From Spongiivirga sp046524175 (GTDB lineage Bacteria > Bacteroidota > Bacteroidia > Flavobacteriales > Flavobacteriaceae): a stretch of 64,000 bases of DNA. Position 1 is the stretch's first letter. Every line of letters starts with the position of its first letter. The stretch covers positions 372,001 to 436,000 of the forward strand of contig NZ_JBEFZF010000004.1 in the NCBI RefSeq assembly GCF_046524175.1, in the 5' to 3' direction. Positions 59,358 to 64,000 of this stretch are shown here, in pieces. Both the position numbers and the translations under genes were made by a program. The notes beneath the pieces were generated by a model. That model searched no databases and had not been told where the DNA came from. It saw nothing but the letters and a program-made list of their open reading frames with translations.

Positions 59358-61508
59358 ATGAAATCACTTTTAAATTTAATCTTACTTGTCACTACTAGTT
59401 TTTCTTTTGCACAAATTACCGTAAATGGAATGGTGACAGATAAGCGTATGATTCCTATTGAGGGCGCCAATGTTTATTTAAAAGGAACTTATGATGGCGC
59501 CTCTACAGGAGAGGATGGCACCTTTAGTTTTACAACTACCGAAACCGGAACAAAAACACTGGTGGTGTCTTTTATATCATTCGAGACTTTTGAATTATTG
59601 GCAGAAGTTAATACAATGAATGATGTAACTATTCAACTTAAGGAAGCTGTGAATACGCTAACAGGTGTTACACTTTCTGCAGGTACGTTTGAAGCAGGAG
59701 ATAACTCAAAGGTGTCTGTACTGAAACCTTTAGATGTAGTGACAACCGCAAGTGCACTTGGTGATTTTGTTGGAGCGCTACAAACCTTACCAGGAACGAC
59801 AGCTGTAGCCGAAGATGGTAGGTTATTCGTCCGTGGCGGTGGCGCTGAAGAAACGCAAATATTTATTGATGGAATTCGGGTATTTACACCATTTACACCT
59901 ACCTCGAACAATATTCCGACAAGGGGACGTTATTCTCCATTTCTTTTTAAAGGTATTAGTTTTTCTACTGGGGGATACTCAGCAGAATTTGGTCAAGCAT
60001 TGTCAGGAGTATTACAATTAAATACCATTGATGAACCGGATCAAGACAAGACAGATATCTCATTAATGACCGTCGGAGGAGGGGTTGGACATACCAAAAA
60101 ATGGGAAAACAATTCATTAAGTGTAAATGCCTCTTACATTAATCTTGCGCCATATATATCGATTACTCAAAGTCGGGATACTTGGAATAAACCTTATGAG
60201 GGTTTGGCAGGAGAAGCTGTTTTTCGTCAGAAATATGAAAATGGGATTCTAAAATTATATGCGGCAACCGATTATTCTAATTTTGACCTACTTCAAAATA
60301 ATATCAATTTCCCAGAAGGATTTCGCTTTGCATTGACTAATAGAAACTCATATTTAAATGGTAGCTTTAAGTATTTCTTTGACAACGATTGGACGTTGCA
60401 AACCGGGCTTAGTTATACTAATGATAATACAAATGTCTTAGCTGATCAAGCCACCATAAAGGATGATGAAAACTCAATCCATCTAAAAGCAAAAGTACGC
60501 AAGGGATTTACAAGTAGAGTAAAATTAACTTTCGGTACGGAGTATTTTATTACTCGATTTAAAGAAAAGTTTTTTGATACCAATACGAATTTTACAACCA
60601 GATTTAATAATGACTTATTCGGAAGTTTTGCTGAAGCTGATATTTTTATTTCGAATGATTTTGCCTTTAAACCTGGAATACGAGCAGAATATGCTCAAAA
60701 TCAATCAAAGTGGTATATTTCACCAAGGCTTGCTTTAGCCTATAAAACTGGAGACCATTCTCAGTTTTCACTTGCTTATGGTGATTTTTACCAAAATCCA
60801 TTAAACGAATTTCAAAAGTTCACGAGTGATTTAGAGGCTGAAAAGGCTACTCACTACTTGTTGAATTATCAGTATAGTAAGGATCGCAGAATCTTAAGAG
60901 CTGAGGTTTTTCATAAAGAATATGATAATCTGGTAAAATTTGATGGTAACTTCCCCACTTTCGATAGTAACTTTACCAATACAGGAGGTGGTTATGCATC
61001 AGGATTAGACCTTTTTTGGAGGGACGGTAAATCAGTGAAAAACCTAGAGTATTGGTTAAGTTATTCGTATTTAGATACCGAGAGGGACTTTAGAAATTTT
61101 CCCGAACGAGCAACGCCTAATTTTGCATCGACTCATAATGTGTCTGTAGTAGGTAAATTATGGGTAGACAAATTGAAGTCACAAATTGGATTAAGTCACA
61201 CCTTCGCTACCGGTAGAAGCTATTCTGATCCTAACCAAGGAGGATTTTTAAACCAGAAAACGAAAAGTTTCAATAGTTTGAGCTTTAATTGGGCATACTT
61301 GATAAGTCAACAAAAAATCTTATATTTTTCTGTGAACAACATATTAGCTACCAGAAATGTCTTTGGCTACAATTATGCGAGCAGCCCTAATGCGAATGGT
61401 GTTTTTGAAAGACAGGCATTACGACCTAATGCTGACCAGTTCTTTTTTGTCGGGTTCTTTTGGACCATTAGTACAGATAAAAAAAGCAATCAGTTAGATA
61501 ATTTGTAA
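59358..61508 (+). CDS. TonB-dependent receptor with carboxypeptidase-regulatory-like domain
   Basis: The start ATG 59358 (MKSLLNLILLVTTSFSFAQ) gives a signal peptide. The 716 residues include a CarboxypepD_reg-like barrel (ITVNGMVTDKRMIPIEGANVYLKGTYDG ... GTFSF), the plug (VSVLKPLDVVTTASALGDFVGAL ... LFVRGGGAEETQIFIDGIRVFTP), and a C-terminal 22-strand-like barrel. It imports a ligand across the outer membrane with TonB energy. No SusD partner is present, so a metal or vitamin ligand is as likely as a glycan. It overlaps the convergent GNAT gene by 19 bases. Confidence 0.93.
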   Translation: MKSLLNLILLVTTSFSFAQITVNGMVTDKRMIPIEGANVYLKGTYDGASTGEDGTFSFTTTETGTKTLVVSFISFETFELLAEVNTMNDVTIQLKEAVNTLTGVTLSAGTFEAGDNSKVSVLKPLDVVTTASALGDFVGALQTLPGTTAVAEDGRLFVRGGGAEETQIFIDGIRVFTPFTPTSNNIPTRGRYSPFLFKGISFSTGGYSAEFGQALSGVLQLNTIDEPDQDKTDISLMTVGGGVGHTKKWENNSLSVNASYINLAPYISITQSRDTWNKPYEGLAGEAVFRQKYENGILKLYAATDYSNFDLLQNNINFPEGFRFALTNRNSYLNGSFKYFFDNDWTLQTGLSYTNDNTNVLADQATIKDDENSIHLKAKVRKGFTSRVKLTFGTEYFITRFKEKFFDTNTNFTTRFNNDLFGSFAEADIFISNDFAFKPGIRAEYAQNQSKWYISPRLALAYKTGDHSQFSLAYGDFYQNPLNEFQKFTSDLEAEKATHYLLNYQYSKDRRILRAEVFHKEYDNLVKFDGNFPTFDSNFTNTGGGYASGLDLFWRDGKSVKNLEYWLSYSYLDTERDFRNFPERATPNFASTHNVSVVGKLWVDKLKSQIGLSHTFATGRSYSDPNQGGFLNQKTKSFNSLSFNWAYLISQQKILYFSVNNILATRNVFGYNYASSPNANGVFERQALRPNADQFFFVGFFWTISTDKKSNQLDNL

Positions 61509-61990
61509 ATCCGATCGATACACTGATCTTTTTCGTTCCACTCTTCTTTTACAAAATTGAAAAGCTGGTCAAGTATTTTTACGGTTGCCAGATTTTCCTT
61601 ATCAGCGTAAGCAAATAAGCTGTCAACATGCATTTTTGTAAAAGCGATGTCAATAAGGGCTTTAGCAACTTCGGTTCCAAAGCCCTTACCCCAATAATCG
61701 GGTAAAAACCGGTAACCGATTTCCCATTCCTTTTTTTCGTTCTTAATAATAGCACCTGTACCGATGAAACGGTTGTTGAAATCAACTGCCCAAACCCAAA
61801 AATCATTCTTTTCTTTTTTATAAGCAGCAATTACTTTTTTAAGGTCTTTTTCATTTTCTTCTCTTGAAAAAATAAAACCAGTAATGTGTTGCATTACCCG
61901 AATATCATGTTGCATTTCATGAAATAGCTCAATGTCATTTTCGGTTAAATAACGTAAATGCAAACGGTCGGTATATACAGAAGTAATCAT
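61490..61990 (-). CDS. GNAT family N-acetyltransferase (RimJ/RimL type)
   Basis: This 166-residue protein starts at ATG 61990 (MITSVYTDRLHLRYLTENDIELF), the typical RimJ/RimL-like N-terminus. EIGYRFLPDYWGKGFGTEVAKALIDIAF holds the acetyl-CoA-binding loop (GKGFGT), and the C-terminal ENLATVKILDQLFNFVKE is normal for the group. It acetylates an unknown amine. Its 3' end overlaps the end of the receptor gene by 19 bases on the other strand. Confidence 0.88.
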   Translation of the reverse strand: MITSVYTDRLHLRYLTENDIELFHEMQHDIRVMQHITGFIFSREENEKDLKKVIAAYKKEKNDFWVWAVDFNNRFIGTGAIIKNEKKEWEIGYRFLPDYWGKGFGTEVAKALIDIAFTKMHVDSLFAYADKENLATVKILDQLFNFVKEEWNEKDQCIDRIYKLSN

Positions 61991-62094
61991 ATTAAACAAT
62001 TCGGCTCTCAAAAACTACAGTTGGGTCAACAAGATTACGAAAACTTAAGTATCAAGCGCATCTTTGATGTAAGAAATCTATAAAAATCTAAACA

Positions 62095-62511
62095 ATGAAA
62101 AAGCTTTTAACTGCCATTTTGCTTATGGCAATGACATCCTTAAGTTTTGCTCAAGAACAAGGAACCATTATGGTAACTGTGTCCAACGCTTCTTCAGATG
62201 AAGGTAAAATATTAGTAGGTCTTTACAAGTCTGAAGATAGTTTTTTGAAGAAAACATTTAAAGGTACTAGTGCTAAAACTGTTGATGGTAAATGTGAGGT
62301 ACTTTTTGAAAACATCCCTTTTGGCGAATATGCGGTTTCAATTTTTCATGATGAAAATGACAACAATCGATTGGATACCAATTTTATGGGAATTCCAAAA
62401 GAGGATAACGCGTGTTCTAACCAAGCAAAAGGGTTTATGGGACCGCCAAAATACAAAGATGCTAAATTCACGTTAGACAATAATTTAAAGCAAATACTAA
62501 TTAAGCTTTGA
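62095..62511 (+). CDS. DUF2141 secreted protein
   Basis: This 138-residue protein has a signal peptide (MKKLLTAILLMAMTSLSFA). The DUF2141 core is seen as VSNASSDEGKILVGLYKSEDSFLKK and VLFENIPFGEYAVSIFHDENDNNRLDTNFMGIPKE (Asp/Asn-rich turn). Ig-like fold, periplasmic; function unknown. Possibly in one unit with the next two genes. Confidence 0.88.
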   Translation: MKKLLTAILLMAMTSLSFAQEQGTIMVTVSNASSDEGKILVGLYKSEDSFLKKTFKGTSAKTVDGKCEVLFENIPFGEYAVSIFHDENDNNRLDTNFMGIPKEDNACSNQAKGFMGPPKYKDAKFTLDNNLKQILIKL

Positions 62512-62629
62512 TATAGAAATACTTTGGTCGACGGTTCAGTAGGCGAAAATTACAGTTGAGTACTATCTTTTTTTAATCCTGATGAGGTCATCTAAAATTT
62601 GTACAAGTAAAATCAAAAAAACATACAAA

Positions 62630-63262
62630 ATGATAAGAATAGTTATTTTATTAGTGACATTAGTTATAGGCAGTGTAGCTAACATTAATGCTCAGTCTAA
62701 GTACGAACAAGGCATGGGCAAAGCATTTGCACTTTGGACAGAGAATAAACCCTTTGAAGCATCTAACGTGTTTGAGCGTATTGCCGAAGTAGAATCAGAA
62801 GAGTGGTTGCCACATTATTATATCGCCATGATTAATGCACTCAATTCTTTCGGAGTAACAGACAAAGAAAAGTTGACTTTGCAACTAGAAAAAGCAAAAA
62901 AACACATTGAGGAGGCTGAACTTATTTCGCCAAATAATCCAGAAATCATAATTATTAAAGCAACAATTAATACAGCCTGGATCGCCTATGACGGAGCTAC
63001 TTATGGTATGACGTTAAGCATGAAAAATGCTGAGTTATATAAAAAGGCATTCGAACTTGCACCAGATAACCCTAGGGTTGTACTATCTAAAGCCGAGTGG
63101 GATATGGGATCTGCTAGATATTTTGGTCAATCAATAGAACCTTATTGCAAGGATATCGAACGATCCCTTGAACTTTTTGCTACCTTTAAAGCAGAAAGCA
63201 CAATGCATCCCAGTTGGGGGAAAGATCGTGCTAAAGAAGTGCTTAAACAGTGTAAGGGATAA
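62630..63262 (+). CDS. Secreted tetratricopeptide-like protein, kinase-linked
   Basis: This 210-residue protein starts at ATG 62630 (MIRIVILLVTLVIGSVANINAQ), a signal peptide. Helical repeats (e.g. GKAFALWTENKPFEASNVFERIAEVESEEW, AKKHIEEAELISPNNPEIIIIKATINTAW, AELYKKAFELAPDNPRVVLSKAEWD) are TPR-like. The stop codon overlaps the start of the kinase gene (TAATG), which suggests a periplasmic partner of the kinase. Specific role unknown. Confidence 0.85.
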   Translation: MIRIVILLVTLVIGSVANINAQSKYEQGMGKAFALWTENKPFEASNVFERIAEVESEEWLPHYYIAMINALNSFGVTDKEKLTLQLEKAKKHIEEAELISPNNPEIIIIKATINTAWIAYDGATYGMTLSMKNAELYKKAFELAPDNPRVVLSKAEWDMGSARYFGQSIEPYCKDIERSLELFATFKAESTMHPSWGKDRAKEVLKQCKG

Positions 63263-64000
63263 TGACTTTAAAAAGCTTTAAAACACATTTTATCAGGGCC
63301 AATCTTATCGGTGTTGGCGTCTTTATATTATTAGCTGCAATCCAGTATTTTAATGGAAGGACGTATTCGTTAGGTGGAGATTTTATAGAAATATTTGGCT
63401 TTGAAATTGAGTATAATGAGCAATTACTATTCAACATTGTTAGTAACCAAATATACTCAGTTACGCTGTATATGGTGAATATGGTCATTATTTTGACTGC
63501 TATGAGGCACTATGGAAAAGGGCTTTTTACAATAAAGAAAATGTCCTGGTTAATCCCTTTGTCCATTGTGGTAACCATTATAACGGTTTATATACTTAAC
63601 GTTTTCTTATATGTCATAAGATTCAACTATACTTTTTCGGAAGCTTTAGTGAGCCAATCAGCAGGTGATTATATTTTTTCAATTATTGTGACGACAATAA
63701 TTACCAGTATTTTCTACTACATTTTTTATAGAGAGTCGACGCGTAGTGCAAAAGTAAAAGAGCAAAAAATAATCGCTAGAACAGCTTCAGCACAGTTCGA
63801 TGCTTTAAAAAATCAACTAGATCCTCATTTCTTGTTTAATAGCTTAAATGTATTAACCAGTTTAATACATGAAAACCCGGACCAGGCTGAGCGTTTTACC
63901 ACGTCACTTTCTAAGGTATATAGATATGTATTAGAACAAAAAAATAAAGAATTAGTAACTGTAGATGAAGAGTTGAAATTTGCCCAGCTCTATATGTCAC
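63262..64000 (+). CDS. LytS/LytTR-type sensor histidine kinase, N-terminal part (cut by right edge)
   Basis: The ATG at 63262 overlaps the stop of the TPR gene. About 246 residues are visible to the window edge. Four hydrophobic helices (about 10-30, 50-75, 95-115 and 135-155) precede the His_kinase box QLDPHFLFNSLNVLTSLI (phospho-acceptor His) and the following RYVLEQKNKELVTVDEELKFAQLYM. The HATPase domain lies outside. A LytTR response regulator is expected directly downstream, beyond the window. Confidence 0.92.
   Translation, partial: MTLKSFKTHFIRANLIGVGVFILLAAIQYFNGRTYSLGGDFIEIFGFEIEYNEQLLFNIVSNQIYSVTLYMVNMVIILTAMRHYGKGLFTIKKMSWLIPLSIVVTIITVYILNVFLYVIRFNYTFSEALVSQSAGDYIFSIIVTTIITSIFYYIFYRESTRSAKVKEQKIIARTASAQFDALKNQLDPHFLFNSLNVLTSLIHENPDQAERFTTSLSKVYRYVLEQKNKELVTVDEELKFAQLYMS

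Noticed and set aside
1..64000. CRISPR array, insertion sequence or prophage
   Set aside because: No regular spaced direct repeats, transposase, integrase or terminal inverted repeats were found by reading both strands.

Overview
The window looks like chromosomal DNA of a marine-type member of the Flavobacteriaceae (Bacteroidota). The evidence is AT-rich sequence, Bacteroidota promoters (TTTG-N19-TAnnTTTG), a bacillithiol synthase (BshC), type IX secretion type B sorting domains, surface lipoproteins with a C-x-K-(D/E)2 export signal, a fused isobutyryl-CoA mutase, and DUF families typical of this group. No phage, insertion sequence or CRISPR array was found.

Layout. 1-8.3 kb: the start of a large secreted protein (cut by the left edge), a DUF1287 / M14 carboxypeptidase pair, bshC, a flavin-oxidoreductase-like protein and a PLP decarboxylase. 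8.4-25.7 kb: an accessory block rich in candidate pore-forming proteins. It holds a cholesterol-dependent-cytolysin-like lipoprotein, two paralogous aerolysin-like lipoproteins, two paralogous membrane-tethered TPR/LuxR-type regulators, a coupled pair (unknown protein with a hydrophobic segment + minimal subtilase), a TPR histidine kinase with its response regulator, a small membrane protein and an alpha-galactosidase-like hydrolase. 25.9-43.4 kb: guaA, a LysM/PBP1 protein, OsmC, DUF922, two lipocalin-like lipoproteins, an SGNH hydrolase, a PqqB-like MBL protein, icmF, an MFS pump, Lrp/AsnC, yidD, cysS and folE. 43.5-64 kb: a T9SS cargo protein, a FadL-like porin, a Gly/Trp and Arg/Ser-rich lipoprotein, proS, two identical tRNA-Glu genes, rpsT, rho, DUF4293, a peptidyl-prolyl isomerase, NUDIX, PlsC, an ECF sigma factor with a membrane partner, NDH-2, two YhhN proteins, a TonB-dependent receptor, GNAT, DUF2141, a TPR protein and a LytS-type kinase cut by the right edge.

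The accessory block is the most interesting part. Three promoters in it (both aerolysin-like genes and the second regulator) carry two 8-bp direct repeats 11 bp apart (consensus near TGTACCCC), always exactly 31 bp upstream of the -7 element. The two aerolysin-like transcripts start with a leader that can form the same hairpin with a compensatory base-pair change. Two other promoters (the subtilase cassette and the kinase/regulator operon) each carry two 16-bp palindromes (TCAGG-N6-CCTGA), with a 10-bp gap in both pairs and 25 bp to a CTTGCA box in both. I infer two position-fixed regulons controlling a surface arsenal of pore-forming lipoproteins and a protease-linked cassette, possibly for antagonism, predation or grazer defence. 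That function is a hypothesis; the motif geometry and domain motifs are read directly from the sequence.
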